Below the pieces are notes generated by a model that had not been told where the DNA came from, ran no database searches, and worked only from the letters and a program-made list of their open reading frames with translations. Positions 8,881-17,100 of a stretch of DNA of 32,549 nucleotides are shown one piece after another. How positions within the stretch are numbered: position 1 is the first letter of the stretch; the number at the start of each line of letters is the position of its first letter. This DNA is from Chitinophagaceae bacterium (GTDB lineage Bacteria > Bacteroidota > Bacteroidia > Chitinophagales > Chitinophagaceae), in the NCBI GenBank assembly GCA_947447485.1, contig CANFJP010000005.1, positions 1 to 32,549 of the forward strand. Reading direction: 5' to 3'. A program made the position numbers and the translations under genes.

Positions 8881-10077
8881 CTATGCGTTCAGCTTCACCA
8901 CTCCTAATTCTTTTCCAATTTTTGTAAATGCTTCAATTGCTTTGTCGAGATGATATTGTTCATGCGCTGCACTTAATTGCACTCTAATTCTAGCTTGTCC
9001 TTTGGCTACCACAGGGAAGAAAAATCCTATTACATATATTCCTTCTTCTAGTAATTTGGCTGCAAAATTTTGTGCAAGAACGGCATCATACAACATGATG
9101 GGTACAATAGGATGATCACCTGGCTTAATATCGAATCCGGCCTCTGTCATTTTTTTTCTAAAATAGTTGGTATTGTATTCTAGCTTGTCTCTCAAGTCGG
9201 TAGTTTCACTTAGCATATTTAACACGGCAATCGAAGCCCCTACGATGCTTGGAGCCAATGTATTACTAAATAAGTATGGTCTGCTTCTTTGACGAAGCAT
9301 TTCGATGATTTCTTTTTTGCCGGAAGTAAATCCACCACTTGCCCCACCCAATGCTTTTCCTAATGTACCAGTGATGATATCAATTCTTCCCATTACATTT
9401 CTATATTCATGTGTGCCGCGACCTGTTTTTCCTAAAAATCCAGAGGAATGACATTCGTCAATCATTACAATTGCATCATACTGATCTGCGAGATCACATA
9501 TTTTATCTAGTTGAGCAATCGTTCCGTCCATGCTGAAAGATCCATCAGTAACAATTATTCTGTTTCTTAAATGAGCACTTTCTTTTAATTTCATTTCTAG
9601 ATCACCCATATTATTGTGCTCGTAACGATAACGTTGTGCCTTGCATAAGCGAACGCCATCAATAATAGAAGCATGATTCAATGCATCACTTATAATGGCA
9701 TCTTCTTCATTGAATAATGGTTCAAAAACCCCTCCATTTGCATCAAATGCTGCGGCATATAAAATAGTGTCTTCTGTTCCAAGGAATTTTGAAATGGATT
9801 GCTCAAGTTCTTTGTGTATATCCTGCGTACCACAGATAAATCGAACACTACTCATGCCAAATCCTCTATAATCAATGTATTTTTTCGCCGCTTCTATTAC
9901 TTTAGGATGAGAAGAAAGCCCTAAATAATTATTTGCACAAAAATTTAAAACAGTCTTTCCATTTACAATAATTTCAGCGCCCTGCTCGCTACTGATGATG
10001 CGTTCATTTTTAAATAAGCCCGCTGCATTGATTTCATCAAGCTCTTTACCGATCCTGGAAATAAAATTATTATTCAT
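8881..10077 (-). CDS. kbl: Glycine C-acetyltransferase / 2-amino-3-ketobutyrate CoA ligase
   Basis: ANNYLGLSSHPKVIEAAK, YAAAFDANGGVFEPL, DECHSSGFLGKTGRGTHEY, GTLGKALGGASGGF (PLP lysine), RPYLFSNTLAPS. ATG 10077 (MNNNFISRIGKELDEI) preferred over 10161. Confidence 0.94.
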   Translation of the reverse strand: MNNNFISRIGKELDEINAAGLFKNERIISSEQGAEIIVNGKTVLNFCANNYLGLSSHPKVIEAAKKYIDYRGFGMSSVRFICGTQDIHKELEQSISKFLGTEDTILYAAAFDANGGVFEPLFNEEDAIISDALNHASIIDGVRLCKAQRYRYEHNNMGDLEMKLKESAHLRNRIIVTDGSFSMDGTIAQLDKICDLADQYDAIVMIDECHSSGFLGKTGRGTHEYRNVMGRIDIITGTLGKALGGASGGFTSGKKEIIEMLRQRSRPYLFSNTLAPSIVGASIAVLNMLSETTDLRDKLEYNTNYFRKKMTEAGFDIKPGDHPIVPIMLYDAVLAQNFAAKLLEEGIYVIGFFFPVVAKGQARIRVQLSAAHEQYHLDKAIEAFTKIGKELGVVKLNA

Positions 10078-10197
10078 AGTCTTAAAAAGGTTTAAATTAT
10101 TTATAAATCTACCCACACATTTCGATTCGCCCCTATTAATAAAGATATAGCATAAGTACATTGCTTTTCATTCTTTCTTTTTTTAATTATTTTGGAT

Positions 10198-10244
10198 AAA
10201 ATAGGGGAAGCCCGACTATAAAAATGCGTTAAAATAGGAGAAGC
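10198..10244. repeat. Direct repeat AAAATAGG(G/A)GAAGC in the kbl/L,D-transpeptidase divergent intergenic region
   Basis: 10198-10211 AAAATAGGGGAAGC and 10231-10244 AAAATAGGAGAAGC; 13/14 identical, offset 33 bp. Confidence 0.6.
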
Positions 10245-10323
10245 AGCAATTTTTTTAGGATACTATAACTATATTCGATTTGTATTATCTTGTTAGGGTT
10301 TTCTAAAAGCAACATATCCAATT

Positions 10324-10881
10324 ATGGTGGCAAAGTCTCCAGCTATTAAATATCTTTTATTTATTCCTTTGATTCTATTAATGGGGTTTGAGTTGCACGT
10401 GTCCCATCCTATTACATTAAATAAAAAAATAAGCATCGAGAGTGAGTATTATATAATAGTGGACAAAAGCGATTACGAATTGAAGGTGTATGATCAAGAT
10501 GGATGGTTTGCTACATATCCTATTGTATTTGGTAGCAAAGATTTGGGAGATAAAATGAAAGAAGGCGATAAGAAAACACCTAACGGAACTTTTAAAGTCA
10601 TACTCAAAAAGATTCATCCTCAATGGGGTCCGGAACTATTATTAGATTATCCTAACGAGGAAAGTGTTCAAAAATTTACCCAAAGAAAAGCAGCCGGATT
10701 AATTTCACGTAGTGCAAAGATTGGTAATGGTATTGCTATTCATGCCACAAGACCAGAAGAAGAGTGGACGGTAGATAGTTATTACAATTGGACAGATGGA
10801 TGTGTGTCGGTGAAATATACAGAGATGAAAGATTTATATAGTTATATACCCGTAGGAACAAAAGTTACGATTCAGCCATAA
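10324..10881 (+). CDS. L,D-transpeptidase (YkuD-fold) with N-terminal membrane/signal segment
   Basis: YYIIVDKSDYELKVYDQDGWFATYPIVFGSKDLGDKMKEGDKKTPNGTF, IAIHATRPEEEW and TDGCVSV (catalytic Cys motif). Confidence 0.88.
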   Translation: MVAKSPAIKYLLFIPLILLMGFELHVSHPITLNKKISIESEYYIIVDKSDYELKVYDQDGWFATYPIVFGSKDLGDKMKEGDKKTPNGTFKVILKKIHPQWGPELLLDYPNEESVQKFTQRKAAGLISRSAKIGNGIAIHATRPEEEWTVDSYYNWTDGCVSVKYTEMKDLYSYIPVGTKVTIQP

Positions 10882-12097
10882 ATATCAAGCTTCCGTCTCC
10901 GTAGCTTAGAAATCTAAAATCATTTTCCAGCGCATAATCATATATCTCTTTCCATTTTTCTCCAATCGCTGCGGCCACCAATAGTAAGAGGGTTGACTGA
11001 GGTTGATGAAAGTTTGTAACCAACGCTTTTCCAATTTTAAATGAATATCCCGGAGTAATCAGCAGTTGTGTTTGAGTAAAAATTCGATCAAGTTTTCTTT
11101 GAGCTAACCAGTTAATCAGTGCTTCCAAAGCAATTTTTTTAGAAAACGAATGATCGTTTAACTCTTTAGAATACACATCCCATTGACACAATATTAATTT
11201 CTCCGACTCAGGATGTAAAATGGCTTTAACTCCCAACCAATACAATGTTTCTATGGTTCGCAAGGAAGTAGTCCCAATGGCAACAATGAGTCCATCTGTA
11301 TCAATTAATTGCTGAATGGTTGCAAGCGTTACATCAATCCATTCTGTATGCATTTCATGATCTCGCATTTGTGCAGCTTTTACTGGCTTAAAAGTCCCAG
11401 CACCTACATGGAGCGTGATATTAGCTCTTTGAATATGTTTTTTTAGTAGCGTTTCAAATATTTTGTCAGTAAAATGAAGTCCTGCAGTGGGAGCAGCTAC
11501 CGATCCATCATGCATGGCGTAAATAGTTTGGTATCGGTCAAGATCATCCAATTCAGTTGATCTTTTTATATAGGGAGGAAGTGGAATGTCTCCCGCTGAT
11601 TCTAGTATTTCAGCAAATGAATACGTTGCTGGACTCCAAGTAAATTCTACTATATAGGCGTCTGAAAGCTTTTCTTCTAAAGTAACTTTTAGAATAATTT
11701 TTTCTTTATCAATGAAAAGTTCTTTTTCAAGAAAGGGTTCTTTCCATTTAGCCGCGCCACCAATAAAGCATTTCCATTTGGCACTTCTTTTTTGATTCAT
11801 TACAGTGCTATACTCCGCGATCTCTTCTGCCGGCTCCAAGCAAAAAATCTCAATACTACTTCCTGATTTTTTTTGAAATCGTATTCGAGCATTGATCACC
11901 TTGGTGTTATTAAAAACAAGTAAACTTTTTTCAGGAAGATAATTTGAAAGTGAACTGAAAACATCTTGCTTTATGTTTTCGCCTTTGTATATTAACAATT
12001 TTGAATTGTCTCTATTTTTTAAAGGATAAAGCGCAATCTTTCCTTCTGGTAAATGATAATTGTATTCTTTTATGGATATTTTTTCTGCGGCTGTCAT
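10865..12097 (-). CDS. queA: S-adenosylmethionine:tRNA ribosyltransferase-isomerase
   Basis: YNYHLPEGKIALYPLKNRDNSKLL, FNNTKVINARI, GDIPLPPYIKR, DGSVAAPTAGLHFT, GTFKPVKAAQMRDHEMHTEW, TNFHQPQSTLLLLVAA. Confidence 0.95.
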   Translation of the reverse strand: MTAAEKISIKEYNYHLPEGKIALYPLKNRDNSKLLIYKGENIKQDVFSSLSNYLPEKSLLVFNNTKVINARIRFQKKSGSSIEIFCLEPAEEIAEYSTVMNQKRSAKWKCFIGGAAKWKEPFLEKELFIDKEKIILKVTLEEKLSDAYIVEFTWSPATYSFAEILESAGDIPLPPYIKRSTELDDLDRYQTIYAMHDGSVAAPTAGLHFTDKIFETLLKKHIQRANITLHVGAGTFKPVKAAQMRDHEMHTEWIDVTLATIQQLIDTDGLIVAIGTTSLRTIETLYWLGVKAILHPESEKLILCQWDVYSKELNDHSFSKKIALEALINWLAQRKLDRIFTQTQLLITPGYSFKIGKALVTNFHQPQSTLLLLVAAAIGEKWKEIYDYALENDFRFLSYGDGSLIFMAES

Positions 12098-12124
12098 AAT
12101 GAAAAGGCAAAATTACCCACCTTG

Positions 12125-14038
12125 CTATAATTTATTGGATTTAATTTCTTCTACTACAAGCGGGTCTAATAGGGTGCTGGTGTCTCCTAAATTGGCTAAT
12201 TCGCCTTCAGCAATTTTTCTCAAAATTCTTCTCATGATTTTACCGCTTCTTGTTTTTGGTAATCCACTTACAAATTGAATTTTATCGGGTTTTGCAATGG
12301 CGCCAATTATTTTAGAAACAGTTTGGCTAATATCCAATCTAGTCTGATTTTCATCAATATGAATACCGTTAAAAATAACATAAGCATAAATTCCCTGCCC
12401 TTTAATATCATGCGGATAGCCTACTACGGCGCTTTCTACTACACCTGTATGCATATTGATTGCATTCTCTACTTCAGCTGTTCCAATTCGATGCCCGCTT
12501 ACATTTAGCACATCATCGACACGCCCAGTAATTCTATAATCTCCCTCATTGTCGCGTAAGCATCCATCTCCTGTGAAATATAGATTTTCATAAGTTGAAA
12601 AATAAGTAGTCCTGCATCTTTCATGATCACCAAACGTTGTTCTCAACATACCTGGCCATGGAAATTGTATACACAGGTTTCCGCTAACACCATTTCCTTC
12701 AATTTTTTTACCATTTTCGTCTACTAAAACTGGCTGAATTCCTGGAAGGGGGAGTGTGGCGAAAGATGGCTTTGCTTTTGTGATGCCAGCCAAATTTGAA
12801 ATCAGTACTCCTCCTGTTTCAGTTTGCCACCATGTATCTACAATAGGACAATTTCTTTTTCCAATGTGTTCATCGTACCAATGCCAAGCTTCTTCATTGA
12901 TGGGTTCTCCAACAGTTCCCAATACTTTGAGTGAGTGAAGTTTTTTCCCTTTGATAGGATCTGTGCCAAAACTCATAAGGCTTCTGATTGCAGTAGGGGC
13001 CGTATATAAAATATCGACAGCATGTTTGTCTACAATTTCCCAGAATCTACCTGCATCCGGCCAAGTAGGAATTCCTTCAAACATCAATGAGGTTGCTCCT
13101 GCACTCAATGGTCCGTATATAATATAACTGTGGCCAGTAACCCAACCAATATCTGCTGTGCAAAAATGTACTTGCCCTGGTTGATACTGAAATACATTTA
13201 CAAATGTGTAATTTGTCCAAACCATATAGCCGCCACAGGTATGTACCACGCCCTTTGGTTTGCCTGTGCTTCCTGAAGTATATAAAATAAACAACAGGTC
13301 CTCTGCATCCATGATTTCTGCTTTGCAAATCGGATTTCCTTGAGCTTCTACTTTATTGATCTCATCTTCCCACCAAACATCTCTACCTTTTATCATGCTA
13401 ACAGGAACGCTTGTACGTGTTAAAACGATTACTTTTTCTACAGAAGGACAGGTAGTAAGCGCCTCGTCAATGACTGCTTTTAAGGGGATGCTTTTATTTC
13501 CACGAAATCCTCCATCTGCTGTGAGTACAATATTGCATTGCGCATCCTGAATTCTGTCGGCAATGCTTTGTGCAGAGAATCCGCCAAATACAACAGAATG
13601 AATGGCTCCAATTCTAGCACATGCTAAAATAGCAATCGTTAATTCCGGAACCATTGGCATGTATATACAAATGCGATCCCCACGAGTGGCTCCATTGCTT
13701 TTTAATACGTTGGCAAATTGACAAACTTTGTGATGGAGTTCTTTGTAAGTAAATGTTCGGTGGGGTTCAGAAGGATCATTGGGTTCCCAAATAATAGCGG
13801 TGGCATTGGGTTGTGTTTCTACCCATCTATCTAAACAGTTTTCGGTGATGTTTAATTTACCGCCTTTAAACCATTCAATTCTAGGCTCATAAAAATTCCA
13901 ATCTAATACTTGATCCCATTTCCGATGCCAAGTAAAATGATTGGCAATGTCTGCCCAAAATTCTTCAGGAGTATCTACACTTCTTTTATACTCTTCCTGA
14001 TAATGTTTTAATGAAGTTATCTGATAAGGATATGACAT
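12125..14038 (-). CDS. acs: Acetyl-CoA synthetase
   Basis: FILYTSGSTGKPKGVVHTCGGY, DTWWQTETGG, YFTGDGCLRDNEGDYRITGRVDDVLNVSGHRIGTAEVE, KTRSGKIMRRILRKIA. Confidence 0.96.
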   Translation of the reverse strand: MSYPYQITSLKHYQEEYKRSVDTPEEFWADIANHFTWHRKWDQVLDWNFYEPRIEWFKGGKLNITENCLDRWVETQPNATAIIWEPNDPSEPHRTFTYKELHHKVCQFANVLKSNGATRGDRICIYMPMVPELTIAILACARIGAIHSVVFGGFSAQSIADRIQDAQCNIVLTADGGFRGNKSIPLKAVIDEALTTCPSVEKVIVLTRTSVPVSMIKGRDVWWEDEINKVEAQGNPICKAEIMDAEDLLFILYTSGSTGKPKGVVHTCGGYMVWTNYTFVNVFQYQPGQVHFCTADIGWVTGHSYIIYGPLSAGATSLMFEGIPTWPDAGRFWEIVDKHAVDILYTAPTAIRSLMSFGTDPIKGKKLHSLKVLGTVGEPINEEAWHWYDEHIGKRNCPIVDTWWQTETGGVLISNLAGITKAKPSFATLPLPGIQPVLVDENGKKIEGNGVSGNLCIQFPWPGMLRTTFGDHERCRTTYFSTYENLYFTGDGCLRDNEGDYRITGRVDDVLNVSGHRIGTAEVENAINMHTGVVESAVVGYPHDIKGQGIYAYVIFNGIHIDENQTRLDISQTVSKIIGAIAKPDKIQFVSGLPKTRSGKIMRRILRKIAEGELANLGDTSTLLDPLVVEEIKSNKL

Positions 14039-14113
14039 AATAATCGTTATTAATCTTTCTTCTAATGTAGCACTAATTTAGTAACAGTGATTCAATATTG
14101 ATCTTCTCCGTTT

Positions 14114-17041
14114 TTATTTTATAATCGCCTGATAGATGGCCTCCTGAATCTTTGAACGAATATTTAGACCTTTAAAAATATTATTTTCAGTAGGTTGAAT
14201 TCTATTGCTAAGAAAAACAAATGCGATGTGATTAACGGGGTCAGCCCAAGCGCAAGTGCCGGTAAATCCAGTATGTCCAAATGTTTCAGGAGATACAGAT
14301 GGTGCAGGGTAAGGTTCGATTCTGGTTGCATTGTCTTTCTCGGGCTTGTCAAATCCATATCCACGTCTACTAGTATTGCTATGGTAAGCAGTAAATAAAT
14401 GAACTGTTTCTTCTTTGAAATATCTTATTCCATTTAGTTCGCCTCCATTCAGCAACATTTGCATAATGCAAGCCACATCATGTGCATCACCAAAAAGTCC
14501 TGCATGGCCAGCTACACCACCCATTATAGCCGCACCCGGATCGTGTACATCTCCTCTTAATTGTTGTGCTCTAAAATTCGTCTCTTTTTCTGTAGGAACA
14601 ATCCTGTTAAATGCAATAGTATTCATTGGTTTGTAGCCCATAGACTCCAACTGCATCAAATGATAAAATTTTTGTTGCACATAATGATCTAACGATAATC
14701 CGCTTACGCTTTCTACCACTTTACCTAAAAGGATAAAGTCGTTATCACTGTATACATAGGTACCCGTTTGTTGAATAGGACTTTCTAATACTCTTTTATA
14801 AAAAGTGTCAATGATGTCGTTTCGAATAAATAATCTATTAGCCACCCGATTCATGAACGAATCAGTTTTATAATTTAAAAAAAAGCCTTTTTTAGGCAAT
14901 CCATCAGCGCCTATTGTTTCTTTATAAAAAGGGATATAGGGCTTTAGCCCAGCTTCATGCAACAATAATTTTTCAATTGGAATATTTTCTTTGTTGGTCC
15001 CCTTAACTGAAGATAAATACTCTCCGAGTGTTTTTTTCAAGTCAATTTTTCCCTCTTCATATAATTTCATGATGCAGAGGGTTGTTGATAAAACTTTTGT
15101 CAGTGACGCCAAGTCATACACAGAGGATGTGGTCACTTTTTCATCATTGTTATACGTATAACTTCCATAAGCTTTCTCTATAATCATTTTGCCGTCTTTT
15201 ACAACAGCAACAACACATCCCGGCATGGCTTTCCTTGCAATGGCGTCTTCTACAATTGAATCAATACATGTTAATTTTAGTGAATCCAGTCCTACAACGG
15301 ATGACGAAGATTTTGGCAATGACGGACTAAGAGATTGAATGCCCGCTCCGTATTTAAAATTTTCGCAAACGCTTACCGGTAAGGTTCCCTTATATGGAAG
15401 CTTTCCCTCAAGCATATCAATCGCCACATTGTGAACAGTACTGTTGTCTTCATAACAAACACTTAAGTTTTTTGCAAAGCACCAATTTTTTATAGCATAG
15501 GCATTTCCAAATAAAAACGTATATGCTCTTGCTCGTTGTTGAAGTGTATTAACAAACTGAACGGCATCTTCACTTATTCCAAAATTATTTGCAGGCGCGC
15601 GATTTATTTGATGAATACCAATCACTACTCTTCTATATCCTAACACAATTTGATCTAACAATGTATTGATAGAGTCTTTGCTTTTTTTAGTGAAATCAAA
15701 ATAAAAAACACCTGCATTATAATCTGATCGCATTCTGCTTGCAAAGGCATTGTCAGTGTTTATTCCTACGGCTACATACGCAACCAATCCTTTATTTTCT
15801 GTTGTCGTTAAAGGAAAAAATGCATCGTCTTGTTTAGCCAACAGCGTAATGGCATTGGTAGCAACCAATGCTCTCATATCAAGTACATCTTTATTTAGAT
15901 CTTGCGTAAGATTATCAAGTGGAATCAAATTGTTTTCTGGCAGCACATACTTGTATTTTGTCATCAATACTCTTTTGCAATGCTTTTCTATATCTTTCCA
16001 GCTAAGTCTTTTTTCTTTGATTGCTTTTTTTATTTTTTCAATTGCCAATGGAATGCTATCAGGCAGACAAAGCAAATCGTTGCCAGCGATTAAAGATTCT
16101 ACAGAGGCTTCTCCATCAGGAAAGAATTTTTTTACTCCTTGCATTTCCAATCCATCGGTAACAGTAAGTCCATGATAATTAATGGTTGTCCTTAGTAATC
16201 CTTCAATATTTTTATTCGAAAGAGAAGTAGGGCGATTCGCTCGATCATCTATCGCAGGAATAGACAAATGCCCAATCATGACACTTCCAATCCCTTCTTT
16301 AAAAATTTGTTTAAATGGGTATAGCTCAATAGAATCTAATTGTGCCATCGTTTTATAAATAACGGGCAAGTCTGAATGGGAATCAACTGTTACATCTCCA
16401 TGTCCGGGGAAATGTTTGGCACATGCGAGTACTCCATTGTCCTGCAAGCCTTTCATATATTGTATGCCAAAAGCAGCCACTTTAAATTTATCCTCACCAA
16501 AACTCCTATCATTTATTACTGGATTGTTTGGATTGTTATTTACATCCATTACCGGAGCATAATTTGTTTGAATGCCCAGTCTTTTACATTGATTCGCTAC
16601 TATTTTTCCATATTGATATACAATAGATGGATCACTCATCGCACCAAGCATCATTTGTTTTGGTAAGGGCAAAATACTATCTGTTAATCTCATGCCTACT
16701 CCCCATTCACCATCAATCGAAAATAGAATAGGAGTTTTAGCCACCATTTTCAGGCCGTTTAAATAGGTTGCTTGTACTACCGGACTTCCTTGGAAAAGAC
16801 ATACGCTACCTATGTTGTATTTTTTTATATAGTCTAATACTCTATCATAGAAAAAAGTCACTTTTCTAGTTTTTGGATCTATAGTGGAAAGGCGAGTTAC
16901 CATTAGTTGACCAATTCTTTCATCATTGTTGAAGGTTTTGTATACACTATCCGCCCATTTTTTTGCCAAAGGATTGTCAAAGTTTTGGGAATAAATAGGT
17001 TGTACTAAAAAAGCCAATAAAACCAGTAAAATCAACCGCAT
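14114..17041 (-). CDS. Exported fusion: glycoside hydrolase family 3 (NagZ-like) + beta-lactamase-like serine hydrolase
   Basis: Signal peptide MRLILLVLLAFLVQPIYSQ; GH3 motifs ACAKHFPGHGDVTVDSHSDLP and LTVTDGLEMQGV; C-terminal serine hydrolase motifs ASLTKVLSTT (SxxK), YVYSDND and FGHTGFTGT. Confidence 0.93.
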   Translation of the reverse strand: MRLILLVLLAFLVQPIYSQNFDNPLAKKWADSVYKTFNNDERIGQLMVTRLSTIDPKTRKVTFFYDRVLDYIKKYNIGSVCLFQGSPVVQATYLNGLKMVAKTPILFSIDGEWGVGMRLTDSILPLPKQMMLGAMSDPSIVYQYGKIVANQCKRLGIQTNYAPVMDVNNNPNNPVINDRSFGEDKFKVAAFGIQYMKGLQDNGVLACAKHFPGHGDVTVDSHSDLPVIYKTMAQLDSIELYPFKQIFKEGIGSVMIGHLSIPAIDDRANRPTSLSNKNIEGLLRTTINYHGLTVTDGLEMQGVKKFFPDGEASVESLIAGNDLLCLPDSIPLAIEKIKKAIKEKRLSWKDIEKHCKRVLMTKYKYVLPENNLIPLDNLTQDLNKDVLDMRALVATNAITLLAKQDDAFFPLTTTENKGLVAYVAVGINTDNAFASRMRSDYNAGVFYFDFTKKSKDSINTLLDQIVLGYRRVVIGIHQINRAPANNFGISEDAVQFVNTLQQRARAYTFLFGNAYAIKNWCFAKNLSVCYEDNSTVHNVAIDMLEGKLPYKGTLPVSVCENFKYGAGIQSLSPSLPKSSSSVVGLDSLKLTCIDSIVEDAIARKAMPGCVVAVVKDGKMIIEKAYGSYTYNNDEKVTTSSVYDLASLTKVLSTTLCIMKLYEEGKIDLKKTLGEYLSSVKGTNKENIPIEKLLLHEAGLKPYIPFYKETIGADGLPKKGFFLNYKTDSFMNRVANRLFIRNDIIDTFYKRVLESPIQQTGTYVYSDNDFILLGKVVESVSGLSLDHYVQQKFYHLMQLESMGYKPMNTIAFNRIVPTEKETNFRAQQLRGDVHDPGAAIMGGVAGHAGLFGDAHDVACIMQMLLNGGELNGIRYFKEETVHLFTAYHSNTSRRGYGFDKPEKDNATRIEPYPAPSVSPETFGHTGFTGTCAWADPVNHIAFVFLSNRIQPTENNIFKGLNIRSKIQEAIYQAIIK

Positions 17042-17073
17042 AAAAGCATTAATTAATAGTGAAAAGGATTAGT

Positions 17074-17081
17074 TATTTTTG
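17074..17081 (+). promoter_or_regulatory. Putative Bacteroidota -7 element for mutL
   Basis: TATTTTTG matches TAnnTTTG and lies 19 nt upstream of TTG 17101. No convincing -33 element seen. Confidence 0.4.
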
Positions 17082-17100
17082 CGCTACAAATTACACGATT

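Noticed and set aside
12756-12938. Short plus-strand ORFs opposite acs (12275-12508, 12756-12938, 13356-13550)
   Set aside because: Shadow ORFs within a clearly conserved acs coding sequence.
14039-14051. AATAATCGTTATT small palindrome next to the acs start
   Set aside because: 5-bp AT-rich arms are expected by chance in such low-GC intergenic DNA.
15750-16175. 141-aa plus-strand ORF opposite the GH3 domain
   Set aside because: Antisense shadow of a conserved catalytic domain; Ser/Phe-rich composition reflects the opposite-strand codons.
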